A DNA stretch of 64,000 nucleotides from Granulicella arctica (GCF_025685605.1 NZ_JAGTUT010000004.1:1-64000), one strand, 5' to 3'. Numbered from the stretch's first letter, positions 16,286-25,543 are shown. The notes: a model not told the origin generated them from the letters alone. Numbers and translations: made by a program.

Positions 16286-17743
16286 ATGCTGGAGAGCCTC
16301 ATCAATCGAAGTGCAGAAATCTTAGGACACGTTCCAAGATCGCGCCTCTTCTTCAAAATCTTCGGCTGGTTCTGGCTCACGACGATAGCGATCCATGTAG
16401 CCTTTTCCGTCGGCAGTGCGCTCACCGGTGTTCACGTCGTTCCCCAAGGCAATATGTACGCCACGGTTGCCCCGCTGCTGGCGGCCGAAGCAGTCGATAC
16501 GTTTGAGACCGGGGGAGCGCCCGCGTTTGCGCAGTTCTCTGAACACAATTTCAGCCAGAATCAAGGAACACTTTTCCTTCTGAATGGGTTCTACGCGGAT
16601 GTGCTTTCGAGAACTCTTCCTCCCAACGGAGTTCGAATCGCGAAAGAGGCTCGCCTCGGACAGTTGACCGTCTTCGGACCGCATCTTGCTGCCTATAGAT
16701 ATCTCAGCCGCTCAGGTCGACCCTATACTCTTCTGCTCGCAATGCGAGATGGGCCTGGTCAGTTTCGCGAGATTTGGGGTCTTTCCGCCTTGTGGTTCGT
16801 GGCTGCAATCGGAGCCGTGGTGACGATGCTCTGCTGGTGGCTGACCTACCACATCGTCTCTCCAGTACATCAGATTCAGGCTGCGGCACGGGACGTGGCC
16901 CTCGGAAACCTGGGTGCCCGAGTCGCGCCGGCAGTACATCGGCGAGGGGACGAGCTTGCTGCTTTGGCAAGGGACTTTGACGGGATGGTATCCCGGCTGG
17001 AATCCCTTATCCGGTCGCAGAAGTCTTTGCTCAATTCAGTTTCGCATGAGGTGCGGTCTCCTTTAGCTCGCATCACACTTGCCGCCGAGGTTCTCCGTGA
17101 TGGCCCGGTCTCGGAAGCGGAGAACGCTTTAGCTCACCTCGACCGGGATGTAAGCCGGTTGGATATTCTGATGGGTCAACTGCTCACGTTATCGCGCCTC
17201 GACACGGGTCTGGGCTACGGGGAACGCGAGAACCTGGATCTGGTCCAACTCGTAGAAGAAGTTGCTGCGGACGGAGACTTCGAGGCGCGGGCGAATGGGA
17301 AACGTGTTTTATTCCGCTCCAGCTTGGCACGGCTGGACTTGCCCGCAAATGCAACCGCATTAAGAAGTGCTGTTGAAAATGTCGTCCGCAATAGCATCCG
17401 ATTTTCCGAGACCGGTGCCGAGGTCTTGGTAGATCTTCAGGTCGTAAATCGATCCATAGCCAAATGCGTTCAGGTGCGCATCCGTGATCACGGGCCTGGC
17501 GTGCCGGACGACTATCTCTCTGCAATCTTTCAGCCGTTTTTCCAGGTAAAGAGCGCTTCTGTCTCACAGGTTGGCAATGGCCTTGGGCTGGCCATCGCTC
17601 TTGAAGCAGTCCGGATGCACCGTGGCTCCATTCTTGCGACGAACCTGTCTCCGTCGGGCTTGGAAATGATGATCGAGATACCTCTCGCTCATGCATCTAC
17701 TCCGGAGCATACCGTCGTCGGGAAATCTTCGACATGCAGCTAG
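16286..17743 (+). CDS. Membrane sensor histidine kinase (CpxA-like)
   Basis: A 485-residue orthodox sensor kinase. Two transmembrane helices (about 26-46 and 160-185) frame a periplasmic domain. A HAMP linker follows, then the HisKA box with phospho-accepting H254 (SVSHEVRSPLARI), an N box (NVVRNSIRFS), G1 (DHGPGVPDD) and G2 (GNGLGLAIA). Overall layout is CpxA-like. The cognate response regulator is at 19.0 kb, with a membrane-anchored propeller gene between, an arrangement suggesting that the propeller protein is part of sensing. Confidence 0.92.
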   Translation: MLESLINRSAEILGHVPRSRLFFKIFGWFWLTTIAIHVAFSVGSALTGVHVVPQGNMYATVAPLLAAEAVDTFETGGAPAFAQFSEHNFSQNQGTLFLLNGFYADVLSRTLPPNGVRIAKEARLGQLTVFGPHLAAYRYLSRSGRPYTLLLAMRDGPGQFREIWGLSALWFVAAIGAVVTMLCWWLTYHIVSPVHQIQAAARDVALGNLGARVAPAVHRRGDELAALARDFDGMVSRLESLIRSQKSLLNSVSHEVRSPLARITLAAEVLRDGPVSEAENALAHLDRDVSRLDILMGQLLTLSRLDTGLGYGERENLDLVQLVEEVAADGDFEARANGKRVLFRSSLARLDLPANATALRSAVENVVRNSIRFSETGAEVLVDLQVVNRSIAKCVQVRIRDHGPGVPDDYLSAIFQPFFQVKSASVSQVGNGLGLAIALEAVRMHRGSILATNLSPSGLEMMIEIPLAHASTPEHTVVGKSSTCS

Positions 17744-17903
17744 AACCACAAAAAAACCTACAAATCATGACGAATCTGATCACATCCTGACGGCACTCTC
17801 GGGTGTATCGGATGATGCTAGTGATTACTGGCTTGCGCCTGCCTTCCTTGCTCACCTGTGTCAAAAGAAGTAAGGAGGAGAACTACAAAACTATGGAGAC
17901 CCA

Positions 17904-18998
17904 ATGCACAGCGAAGTTCAGATAGACCATCCGACGCGTGATCAGAAATCGATTCGGGTGCTGAAAACGGCTTTAAGGTGGGGAGGACGCATCGTGATGA
18001 TGGGTTTAGCGGTTCTGGTTGTTGCAATTGCTTATCTCAGCCACGTCGGGGAGCCAAGCTCTGCCTCCTCCATGAAGTTTGAAGGATTCATCGCACTGCC
18101 GAAAGATCGCATCCTCAATATCTTCGACTACATGGCTCTTTCCGACCGAACCATCTTCGTCGGTAATATGCTGTCGGGCAGCGTCGTCAAAGTGCAGTTG
18201 ACCAACGATCAAGGTAGGCCGCTCGCAACTGTTTCAGAGCAGCGCGGAGCGGGGAATGCGCACGGGATCGCAGTCATTCCGCACGAGGACAAAGCATTTG
18301 TTACCCGCAGCGGCGAGAACGTTGTCGATGTGTTTCAGCCCAGCTCACTCAACCTGTTGGGACAGATTCCGGTCGCCGACGACGCGGACGCAATTATTTA
18401 TGATCCTGCGAGCCGCATGATCTATGTAGCGAACGGAACGCCTAAGGTGGCGACGATCATCGACCCGGAAAAACTTCAACCGATAACGACAATTCCCCTG
18501 GGAGCCGAGCCGGAATATCCTGCAGCCGACGTGCAGCATGGCCTCATTTATCAAAACCTGCATGACACGAACGAGATCGCAGCGGTCGATCTGAAGACTC
18601 GTTCTGTCGTCGGCCGATGGTCTCTGGCGCCATGCGTTGGTCCATCCGGGCTCGCTCTCGACCCTGTCCAGGGTCGCCTCTACGCGGTCTGTATGGAAAG
18701 CTCGCAAGTTGTGGTCTTCTCACTTGAACAACACAAAGTGATCGCCTTCCTCCCGGTGGGTGGCAAGCCGGACTCAGTGGTCCTGGATCTTGAGCTTCAT
18801 CGCATCTACACCGCTGGCATCCAAGGCGTTATGACGGTGGTCGAGCAGAGCGGGGAAGACTATCGAATCCTTGACAACATCGAGACCCACCCTTTTGCCC
18901 ACACGCTGATTGTCGATCCCCAGACACATCGCGTGTACCTCACCTACGCGGCACTGCTGAGCGCACCGCGGATCGCGGTGTTCTCCCCTAAGCCGTAA
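17904..18998 (+). CDS. Membrane-anchored YncE-like beta-propeller protein
   Basis: A 364-residue protein with a short cytoplasmic N-terminus, one membrane helix (about residues 33-52, VMMGLAVLVVAIAYLS) and a periplasmic seven-bladed-type propeller made of repeats with YVANG, NVVDVF, LYAVC and IYTAG strands, as in YncE and surface-antigen repeat proteins. Located between kinase and response regulator genes of one putative operon, it may be an accessory sensor or the target of the system. Confidence 0.8.
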   Translation: MHSEVQIDHPTRDQKSIRVLKTALRWGGRIVMMGLAVLVVAIAYLSHVGEPSSASSMKFEGFIALPKDRILNIFDYMALSDRTIFVGNMLSGSVVKVQLTNDQGRPLATVSEQRGAGNAHGIAVIPHEDKAFVTRSGENVVDVFQPSSLNLLGQIPVADDADAIIYDPASRMIYVANGTPKVATIIDPEKLQPITTIPLGAEPEYPAADVQHGLIYQNLHDTNEIAAVDLKTRSVVGRWSLAPCVGPSGLALDPVQGRLYAVCMESSQVVVFSLEQHKVIAFLPVGGKPDSVVLDLELHRIYTAGIQGVMTVVEQSGEDYRILDNIETHPFAHTLIVDPQTHRVYLTYAALLSAPRIAVFSPKP

Positions 18999-19025
18999 AG
19001 AACAGGCATGGAGGACAATGATTCT

Positions 19026-19790
19026 ATGACACGCACGCCATTCGTGGCCTCAGACTCTGGAAGTGTTCCAGTGCAGGCACCCGCCGTCATTGAAAGGCCA
19101 AGAATCCTTTTGATCGATGACGATCAAGAGTTGTGTCAGCTCCTAAGAACACGCTTTGCCTCGGAGGGCCTCGACCTGAAAACGATTTTTCTCGGCAAGG
19201 AAGGTCTGCGATGCGCCTTAGAAAGCTCGTTCGCCCTGATCGTGCTCGACGTGATGCTTCCCGATATGCGGGGATTTGAGGTGCTCAGGGAGCTTAGAAA
19301 GCACACGCTTACGCCTGTCATCATGTTGACGGCGCAGGGCGATGAAGTAGATCGCATCCTGGGGCTCGAATTAGGTGCGGATGACTATCTGCCGAAACCC
19401 TTCAGCACGCGGGAACTGCTGGCGCGAATGACGGCTATTCTTCGGCGCTCGGCCTGGAAAGTACCCTTCACTGCCGGGAAGCCGCCAAAATTTCTTTCCG
19501 GAGACCTGGAGATCGATCTTGCTCTCCGCATCGTTCTCCGGAACGGGGAACAGATCAAGCTCACCTCGACTGAATTCGATCTAACGCGCAGCTTCTGTGA
19601 AGCGCCCGGCGAGGTGCTGACGCGGGAACTGCTGGTAGTGAAGATACTGGAGCGAACCTTTGTCCCGTTCGACCGGAGCATCGATTTACATATCAGCAAT
19701 CTCAGACGCAAGCTGGGTCCTCGACCCGATGGCTATGAGCGGATTCAGAGCGTGCGTGGCATTGGCTATCTGTACGTCTGGCCCGCATAG
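19026..19790 (+). CDS. OmpR-family response regulator (CpxR-like)
   Basis: The ATG at 19026 (GGAGG upstream) is preferred; 19008 is an in-frame alternative. A proline-rich lead of about 20 residues precedes a receiver domain with the acidic pair in LLIDDDQE, phospho-acceptor D75 in LIVLDVMLPD, T in MLTAQ and K in LPKPF. The C-terminal winged helix (LTSTEFDLTRSF, VDLHISNLRRKLG-type) binds DNA. It lies 10-27 bp after the propeller gene and is presumably phosphorylated by the kinase at 16.3 kb. Confidence 0.92.
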   Translation: MTRTPFVASDSGSVPVQAPAVIERPRILLIDDDQELCQLLRTRFASEGLDLKTIFLGKEGLRCALESSFALIVLDVMLPDMRGFEVLRELRKHTLTPVIMLTAQGDEVDRILGLELGADDYLPKPFSTRELLARMTAILRRSAWKVPFTAGKPPKFLSGDLEIDLALRIVLRNGEQIKLTSTEFDLTRSFCEAPGEVLTRELLVVKILERTFVPFDRSIDLHISNLRRKLGPRPDGYERIQSVRGIGYLYVWPA

Positions 19791-19882
19791 CCATCCCCTA
19801 GGATCAGCAGAACGCTACAAACCTAAACAACATCTCACCGTTCTAAACAGCACAGCCATTCTCCAGACCAGAAAATAAGTAA

Positions 19883-20296
19883 ATGAGGATTTTTTGGATG
19901 ATTGTGGCGACGGCGGGAATGATAAACCTTGGCGATCCGAAAGAGCTTCAGGCTCAAAATGAAGCGAGCAAACCAGAGTTTTATCTCCAGCATGTTAGGC
20001 CAATCTTTGAGATACATTGCGTTCGCTGTCATGGGAACTCGAATCACCGAGGAGGGCTGAGCATGGAATCTCGTCAAGACTTGCTGATGGATCGAAGAAA
20101 CAAGCCGGTTCTGATCCCGGGAGATGCAGCAAACTCGCTGCTCGTGCGGCTGATTCGACATGAAGGGCCGTCGAACGATCCAATGCCGATGCCCAGCAAA
20201 CGAGAGCGTTTATCGGACGCGGACATTGCGATTGTCGAGCGGTGGGTTCGGTCGGGAGCGGTCATGCCGCCCACTCTCTTGGGAAGCAAACGTTAA
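19883..20296 (+). CDS. Small secreted c-type cytochrome (planctomycete-type)
   Basis: A 137-residue protein with a short signal peptide and a single CVRCH heme-attachment motif (residues 46-50), then GGLSMESRQDLL and PGDAANSLLVRLI, ending ADIAIVERWVRSGA. This is the PSCyt1-type domain usually fused to larger proteins; here it stands alone. Expected to be periplasmic and to carry electrons. Not obviously linked to flanking genes. Confidence 0.8.
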   Translation: MRIFWMIVATAGMINLGDPKELQAQNEASKPEFYLQHVRPIFEIHCVRCHGNSNHRGGLSMESRQDLLMDRRNKPVLIPGDAANSLLVRLIRHEGPSNDPMPMPSKRERLSDADIAIVERWVRSGAVMPPTLLGSKR

Positions 20297-20500
20297 TTTC
20301 CGAGGATCACCAGATTGAAGGCACCATGCGCTCGACTCTTCCATTCGAACAACTCGACAGCTGCGAGGCGAATTACGCCAGGACGCTGGGCGAAGCGCGA
20401 GTAAGAGACTTCTTGCGCTTAACCTTCCGAGGTCTGGGCGCAAACGATTCGTAAAAATACTGTTGAACGCGGGATCGTCAAAGATCCTCACCATAGACCT
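20297..20500. other. Short intergenic stretch with a doubtful 42-codon ORF
   Basis: Between the cytochrome and the VOC gene. An ORF at 20326-20454 on the plus strand would encode 42 residues without a convincing ribosome site or family. Nothing else is seen. Confidence 0.3.
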
Positions 20501-21394
20501 TCAACCGGGCTCCGAAAGAGCAGTCACCTTGAGGACTATACCCCAAGGATCCAAAAAGGATGTGTTCTCCGAGAGCTTCCAGCCGGTCGACACCAGCCGC
20601 TCGCAAAGGCTTATGAGCTCTGAAGGTTGCACCTGGAGTTCCCACGTCGACAGGCGTGCCTCTGTCTTCGAAGCGGCCGGCACGTTGCCTGCCCAAGTGT
20701 TCAGGCCTATGTGGTGGTGATACTTGCCTGCTGCGAGAAACAGTGCCCCTGGGAACCCTCGGGCTCGAACGTTCATACCCAACCCATGTCGATACAGCTG
20801 TTCCGCACGGGGGATGTCGCCAATGTAGAGATGGATATGGCCAATGGTGCTCCCGGGTGGAACTCCTGCCCACAGTGGATGCGGTTGACTCAGAAGTTCA
20901 CCTAGGTTCAAGGGTTGCGTGGCGACTGCAATCTCGTCGCCTTCCCAGAGCCATTGTTGCGGGTCGCGGTCGGCGTACACCTCAATCTGAAGGCCGTCCG
21001 GATCTCCAAGATAGAAGGCTTCGCTCACCAGATGGTCACTCATTCCGGCGCGAATTCCTGCAGCTTGCAGGTGTTCGGCAAAACTGCTCAGATCTGCGCG
21101 GGAGGGCAGTAACAGTGCAAAATGGTAGAGCCCGAGCCGCTTGCCCGTGAGTGCTCGGACACCGTCCCCCGACTCCAGTTCAAGCAGAACACGGTGCTCG
21201 GCGGCGACGCCGAGCTGGACCAGGCCCTCGCTTCGAGCCAGGATTTGCAGTCCGATGACTTCCGAATAAAACTCGAGCGAGCGCTGAAGGTCGGACACGA
21301 TGAGTCCGACCTTGCCCAGCCTTGTTACTGCCGAAAGCAACGAGGATCGCCCGTTGTGAGTCGGCATGGTTCCATTCTCTGGGGTGCTAAGCAT
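20501..21394 (-). CDS. VOC-family (glyoxalase/extradiol dioxygenase-like) protein
   Basis: A 297-residue protein with two vicinal-oxygen-chelate halves: residues about 25-145 (GKVGLIVSDLQRSLEFYSEVIGL, ending YLGDPDGLQIEVYAD) and 180-290 (GHIHLYIGDIPRAEQLYRHGLGM). The layout matches CatE-like catechol 2,3-dioxygenase proteins of Firmicutes and soil bacteria. The start has AAAGGA upstream. It lies 39 bp after the azoreductase gene in the same direction, as in the quinone- and catechol-responsive azoreductase/VOC operons of other bacteria. Confidence 0.85.
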   Translation of the reverse strand: MLSTPENGTMPTHNGRSSLLSAVTRLGKVGLIVSDLQRSLEFYSEVIGLQILARSEGLVQLGVAAEHRVLLELESGDGVRALTGKRLGLYHFALLLPSRADLSSFAEHLQAAGIRAGMSDHLVSEAFYLGDPDGLQIEVYADRDPQQWLWEGDEIAVATQPLNLGELLSQPHPLWAGVPPGSTIGHIHLYIGDIPRAEQLYRHGLGMNVRARGFPGALFLAAGKYHHHIGLNTWAGNVPAASKTEARLSTWELQVQPSELISLCERLVSTGWKLSENTSFLDPWGIVLKVTALSEPG

Positions 21395-21433
21395 ATGCAG
21401 TCCTTTCAGGATCGCTCCCTTCGGAGCAGCAGC

Positions 21434-22051
21434 TTATACGTTTGCAGCAGAGATAATGGCTGGCTCAAACGTTTGAAGAAACTCCGCTCGCGTCTTCTCT
21501 TTGAGATCGACAACCTTGCTTCCGCCTGCAGCGACGAACGTAACGTCCTCGATGCCAATCACCTTGAGAATGAGACGCAGATACATGGTGGCAATGTCCC
21601 GATCGCGGATCGGCGAGCCTTCGGTATAGACGCCGCCCGAGGCCATCAGGACCGTTGCTTTTTTCCCATGGACCAGGCCTTCGCCTGTGAAACCCAGCGT
21701 GAAACCTTTTCGCACAATATGGTCCACCCATGACTTGAGATTTGCGGGAATGTTGTAGTTATAGACCGGGGTGCTGATTGCGATGTGATCGGCGGCGAGT
21801 AGCTCGGCAACAAGCTCATCCGACACCCGGAGTACGTCCTTGATCTCAGGAGTTTGCAATTCAGCGGGTGTGAACATGGCCCCTATCCAGGGAAGATTGA
21901 GGTAAGGAAGATCCGTCTTTGCGAGATCCCGCTCGACAACCTCGCCGTCCGGATGTGCCGTCTTCCACTGTTCTACAAACTTCGTCGATAGATTGCGAGA
22001 GATCGAGAACTCTCCGCGGGGGCTTGCCTCAACAACCAGAAGCTTTGTCAT
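21434..22051 (-). CDS. azoR: FMN-dependent NADH-azoreductase
   Basis: The ATG at 22051 follows AAGGAG, giving 205 residues, the family's usual length. The flavodoxin-like fold shows the phosphate loop SPRGEFSISRNLS, STPVYNYNIPANLKSWVDHI holding the FMN ring, and ASGGVYTEGS. The enzyme reduces quinones and azo compounds with NADH. Divergent HxlR gene and a palindrome in the gap suggest HxlR control by quinone-type electrophiles. Confidence 0.92.
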   Translation of the reverse strand: MTKLLVVEASPRGEFSISRNLSTKFVEQWKTAHPDGEVVERDLAKTDLPYLNLPWIGAMFTPAELQTPEIKDVLRVSDELVAELLAADHIAISTPVYNYNIPANLKSWVDHIVRKGFTLGFTGEGLVHGKKATVLMASGGVYTEGSPIRDRDIATMYLRLILKVIGIEDVTFVAAGGSKVVDLKEKTRAEFLQTFEPAIISAANV

Positions 22052-22083
22052 TGTTTCTCCTTCGTTCTCTTGCCGTATACATA

Positions 22084-22097
22084 GACTGAAATCAGTC
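22084..22097. promoter_or_regulatory. Palindromic operator candidate between azoR and hxlR
   Basis: GACTGA-AA-TCAGTC is a perfect 6-bp inverted repeat, 33 bp upstream of azoR and 72 bp upstream of the HxlR start. HxlR-type regulators such as YodB bind short palindromes in azoreductase promoters, so this is the likely binding site. Confidence 0.5.
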
Positions 22098-22168
22098 AAA
22101 GAGCACGAACACTTGGTTCGTAAGGCTAGTATGGGATGTATATCGAAGCGGCACAAGGAGGCACTTTT

Positions 22169-22576
22169 TTGAGCGAAACGAACATTTCTGTTCCTGATGG
22201 CTCGCTCTCAGCGACCGATTGCAAGGGCCTGGCCGATGTACTGGCCAGTGTCGGAGACAAGTGGACCATCATGGTGGTTGGAGCGCTGGCCAAAGGTTCC
22301 CTGCGCTACAACGAGATCCAACGGCGCGTCAGCGGTATCTCGCAAAGAATGCTCACCATGACGCTGAAAAGATTAGAGACAGACGGCATCGTGACCCGCA
22401 CTCTGTTCCCGTCTGTTCCGCCGCGTGTTGACTATGAATTGACTGAGCTTGGGCAGACGCTACGTGGTGCACTGGTCCCACTTAGCGTATGGGCAGCAAA
22501 GAACAAGATGACAATTACGATCAACCGCGCTAACGCAGCAGGCAGACGGAGGGAGGTTAGTACACCGATGGATTAA
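22169..22576 (+). CDS. HxlR-family winged-helix regulator
   Basis: A TTG start at 22169 is proposed because AAGGAGG stands 7 bp before it; the ATG at 22136 has no ribosome site. The 135-residue product has the HxlR domain: VLASVGDKWTIMVVGALAKGSLRYNEIQRRVSGIS and the recognition helix region MLTMTLKRLETDGIVTR, then YELTELG. A single cysteine (CKGLADVL) near the N-terminus is at the position of the redox-sensing cysteine of YodB-like proteins. Divergent to azoR. Confidence 0.9.
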   Translation: MSETNISVPDGSLSATDCKGLADVLASVGDKWTIMVVGALAKGSLRYNEIQRRVSGISQRMLTMTLKRLETDGIVTRTLFPSVPPRVDYELTELGQTLRGALVPLSVWAAKNKMTITINRANAAGRRREVSTPMD

Positions 22577-22672
22577 GGGAAAGCACTACGGCAGATCTTG
22601 AGATTCAGCACTCTTCATCGTCATAGTCGGGAAGAAATTCTAAACAGAGTCCGATAATGATCCTCGCAATCG

Positions 22673-22700
22673 ACTATACATAAACTGAGTTATCGCCCGT
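22673..22700 (+). other. dif-like Xer recombination site A
   Basis: ACTATACATAA (22673-22683), 6-bp centre ACTGAG, TTATCGCCCGT (22690-22700). The 11-6-11 plan with CATAA before and TTAT after the centre is that of dif/pdif sites (XerC half, spacer, XerD half). The left half is identical to that of site B at 37001 and 9 of 11 bases of the right half agree. Both sites lie in the same orientation, enclosing 14.3 kb. Confidence 0.6.
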
Positions 22701-22721
22701 TTGCTGTTCTAAGAGGAAAGA

Positions 22722-22880
22722 CAGAGCCGTGGAATGCCGGAACGGCGCAAAGCATCGAAACGATAGAGCCGTTTGCCACCCTTCACTCCGCTCCTTGGAA
22801 GACCCCGATGCTGCCGGCGTCTTCCACATTCCCCAGCCCACGGCGGCGATGGTAATTAGGTAAAGACAGCAATACGTAAA
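22722..22880 (+). repeat. Decayed copy of small ORF repeat (copy 1)
   Basis: This stretch aligns with 38803-38960 over about 150 bp, including a shared GATGCTGCCGGCGTC core and the AGCAATACG end. In copy 2 the reading frame is open (38814-38963); here a stop follows ten codons after the matching ATG and a one-base deletion shifts the frame, so this copy is dead. It begins 22 bp after dif-like site A. Minus-strand ORFs over this region appear to be artefacts. Confidence 0.6.
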
Positions 22881-23086
22881 TGCAAATGCGGAGAGCTCTG
22901 TCGCCCTCTGCTCTGCGGCGTGTGCGCAGCATACGAACGGCCACGAAAAAATCCAACTCAAATTCAAAATGCACAATCCAAGCGGAATGGTTCCACTCTT
23001 CCAAGGGAACAGAGAAGGGAACTGATCGACTCGAAAACCGAGGGTTCACATCAACCCTGGTAGAGCTTTCTGGTTAAGGAGTTTTC

Positions 23087-23860
23087 ATGCTGGCTTCAAC
23101 CTTTCGTTATCTAGGTACAACTGCGCTTATAGCCGCTTACCTTGTGGGCAGGAGCTGGGGCGAGCCCATTTCCGTACGATACGGTCAGGGTTCCAGCCAT
23201 GGATTCCTTGCTCTTAAGACGCTTGAGGGGGAGACGATCGCCACGGGCGAGTCTACTCAGGTCGTCCACGGCGACCGTGTCACATCGCGGCTCATCTTTC
23301 GTTTCAGAGATGGGTCCATCGATGACGACACGACCGTCTTTACACAGCGTCGCGTCTTTCGTCTTATCAGTGATCACCACATCCAACACGGTCCCTCCTT
23401 TCCCAAAGCCATTGATTTCCTGATCGATGGAGTGACTGGAAACCTGACGTTCCGAGCTGAGGATGGAAAGGTCACCCAGGAGCATATGGATCTCCCTCCA
23501 GATGTTTCAAATGGTCTGCCGCCCAATCTGCTGCTCAACATTTTGCCATCGACCCCCGAGACGAAGATCTCCTATCTCTCTCCAGGAGCGAAGGCGCGAC
23601 TGATTCATCTCTCGATCAAGCCAACGGGAAGTTTGCCTTTCACTATTGGAAGTCTGCATCGAAAAGCTACTGACTTCACAATCCATGTAGAGCTGGGAGG
23701 CGTTGCTGGAGTCGTCGCACCCATCATCGGGAAGCAGCCCGCGGATTACCATATCTGGCTGCAGAGCGGCATTCCTCCTGCGTTCGTACGAGAAGAAGGC
23801 CCGCTCTACGAGTACGGGCCAATCTGGAGAATAGAGCAGATTAGCCCTGGTTCTCACTGA
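23087..23860 (+). CDS. Secreted protein of unknown function
   Basis: A 257-residue protein with a signal peptide (about 1-25, TTALIAAYLVGRSWG) and an all-beta mature part rich in alternating hydrophobic strands (IRYGQGSSHGFLALKTLEG, SRLIFRFRDGSIDDDT, VFRLISDHH), reminiscent of lipoprotein-carrier-like folds. AAGGAG precedes the ATG. No catalytic motif recognised; probably periplasmic. Confidence 0.75.
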   Translation: MLASTFRYLGTTALIAAYLVGRSWGEPISVRYGQGSSHGFLALKTLEGETIATGESTQVVHGDRVTSRLIFRFRDGSIDDDTTVFTQRRVFRLISDHHIQHGPSFPKAIDFLIDGVTGNLTFRAEDGKVTQEHMDLPPDVSNGLPPNLLLNILPSTPETKISYLSPGAKARLIHLSIKPTGSLPFTIGSLHRKATDFTIHVELGGVAGVVAPIIGKQPADYHIWLQSGIPPAFVREEGPLYEYGPIWRIEQISPGSH

Positions 23861-24198
23861 CGGAGTGCCCAAGGATTAGGTGCGGGCCTTACTTAGGTCG
23901 ACAGTTCGGCTGCCAGGTTTACGAGGCCATAGAAATATTGATGAGCTCGCAAATGCGATTATCCATCGGCATTAGGGAGTATTTGTCGTTCCGCTGGCAA
24001 CCCCGAAAATGGTGGCTGCACCCTACGCATTGGCTTAGCTGCTGCAGGTATCGATCCGAAGGTAGCTGGTCAACACAATTCAACTGTTTCCAAGTCTTTT
24101 CCGTTTGTCGTTAGGACCGCGTCTAGCTGGTATGCCGGTTTCTCACGTTGCAAACGTTGCATCGGTACGGGCACGACCACTTTATCTGGAGAGACTCC
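23861..24198. other. Non-coding gap before stress cluster
   Basis: No credible gene. Plus-strand codons around 23985-24060 (TPKMVAAPYALA followed by a stop) look like a short coding remnant, but the family could not be named. The end of the gap should hold the promoter of the YsnF cluster. Confidence 0.4.
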
Positions 24199-24951
24199 AT
24201 GGCCTTGAACGAAGACCTAACGACCTTACTTTGCCTTTTCCACCATTCAAATCAGGCCGACGCCGCACTGACCGATCTGCTGAAAGCTGGCGTACCACAG
24301 GGTTCTATCTCTCGCATTGACAACCATGGCTCAGAAGAAATCGCTGCATCTTCTCTCAAAGAACTAGGCATTCCTGCACGCGACGAACAGCACCTTCTCG
24401 AAGGTCTACGCAATGGTGGCATCATTGTCGCTGTAAAGGCCGTCACTTCGCACGTCAGCGCGGTGGAGCACGTCTTTGGCGACCACAAGGCAGGCAAGAT
24501 CGATGAAGCGGTCGTCGATAACACCCTTGCGACCAGAACCGCCGTTGCGGCCACGGGCGAGACTGCAATCCCCATCGTCGACGAAGAACTCGTCGTTGGA
24601 AAGCGGACCGTCGACCAGGGCGGCGTGAGAGTCTATCGCCGCGTCATCGACATTCCTGTTGAGAAATCCGTTAACCTGCGCGAGGAGCACGTCGTCATTG
24701 ATCGGCGCCCCGTCGTTCGTGCTGTGACCGCAGAGGATCTTGCTCTGCAGGGAGAGCAGACGATCGAACTTACGGAGACAGCAGAAGAAGCCGTGATTAC
24801 AAAAAAGGCCTTTGTGGTCGAGGAAGTCCGGGTCGGGAAAGAGGCGTCGGAGCGGACTGAGCACATTCAGGACACCGTTCGTCACACCGAAGTTGAACTC
24901 GAAGAGATCAACCCTGAAGAGGCTCGTAGTGCTTCGCTCACAAATCGCTAA
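24199..24951 (+). CDS. YsnF/AvaK (DUF2382) stress protein with YflT-like N-terminus
   Basis: The ATG at 24199 follows GGAGAG, giving 250 residues. Residues 1-90 resemble the general-stress YflT/17M domain (LFHHSNQADAALTDLLKAGV). From about 115 the DUF2382 domain follows with its repeating motif pattern: IPIVDEELVVGKRTVDQGGVRV, LREEHVVIDRRPV, TEEAVITKKAFVVEEVRVGK. YsnF-type proteins are linked to desiccation, osmotic and radiation stress. It is the first of three DUF2382 genes here. Confidence 0.85.
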   Translation: MALNEDLTTLLCLFHHSNQADAALTDLLKAGVPQGSISRIDNHGSEEIAASSLKELGIPARDEQHLLEGLRNGGIIVAVKAVTSHVSAVEHVFGDHKAGKIDEAVVDNTLATRTAVAATGETAIPIVDEELVVGKRTVDQGGVRVYRRVIDIPVEKSVNLREEHVVIDRRPVVRAVTAEDLALQGEQTIELTETAEEAVITKKAFVVEEVRVGKEASERTEHIQDTVRHTEVELEEINPEEARSASLTNR

Positions 24952-24994
24952 CTAAGCAAATCGAACCACACGAATCAACTTTCAGGAGACCTCC

Positions 24995-25501
24995 ATGGCC
25001 GAACGCGTCAAAATCTATGAGGAAAAAAAGAAAGGCCTTCCCATTTGGGCCTGGCTCCTTCCGCTTCTACTTCTCGCACTTCTGGCCGCCTACTTCCTTA
25101 CTCATCACAAGGACGAACCAGCAGCTGTTTCTGCCGTGCCCGCTCAAAGTACCCCAGTTGCTGCTTTGCCCGATCTTGGTACCGTGCACTTTGATACGGA
25201 CAAGGCAACACTTACCTCTGAGGGCCAAGCGACTCTGCAGCAGGCTGCCGCAGCAATGAAGGCCAATCCAAGTGCTCATTTGAGGCTCGAAGGGTTCACA
25301 GACAGTTCGGGAACACTCCCCCACAACGCCACCCTCTCCCAACAGAGAACGATGGCGGTCGCGGACTACCTCAAAGGGCAGGGAATCGATGGTTCCCGTT
25401 TGACCGGTCAGGGCTTCGGCCCCGCCAAGCCGGTCGATACCAACGCAACGGCTTCCGGCGAAGCGGACAACCGCCGCGTCGAACTCTTTTCACAGCAGTA
25501 A
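24995..25501 (+). CDS. OmpA-family protein with single membrane anchor
   Basis: A 168-residue protein: a basic N-terminus, one transmembrane helix (about 17-36, IWAWLLPLLLLALLAAYFL), a short linker and an OmpA C-terminal domain (LGTVHFDTDKATLTSEG, LEGFTDSSGTLPHN, LSQQRTMAVADYL, ADNRRVELF) that binds peptidoglycan. AGGAGA precedes the start. Located between two DUF2382 genes, it may tie the stress response to the envelope. Confidence 0.88.
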   Translation: MAERVKIYEEKKKGLPIWAWLLPLLLLALLAAYFLTHHKDEPAAVSAVPAQSTPVAALPDLGTVHFDTDKATLTSEGQATLQQAAAAMKANPSAHLRLEGFTDSSGTLPHNATLSQQRTMAVADYLKGQGIDGSRLTGQGFGPAKPVDTNATASGEADNRRVELFSQQ

Positions 25502-25543
25502 CACTCAACCACTCCGGCGATATCGGCCGGCTAGGAGATGCGT

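Noticed and set aside
22674..23049. Minus-strand ORFs in the azoR-stress gap
   Set aside because: They overlap dif-like site A and the small repeat, and have no ribosome site or family features.
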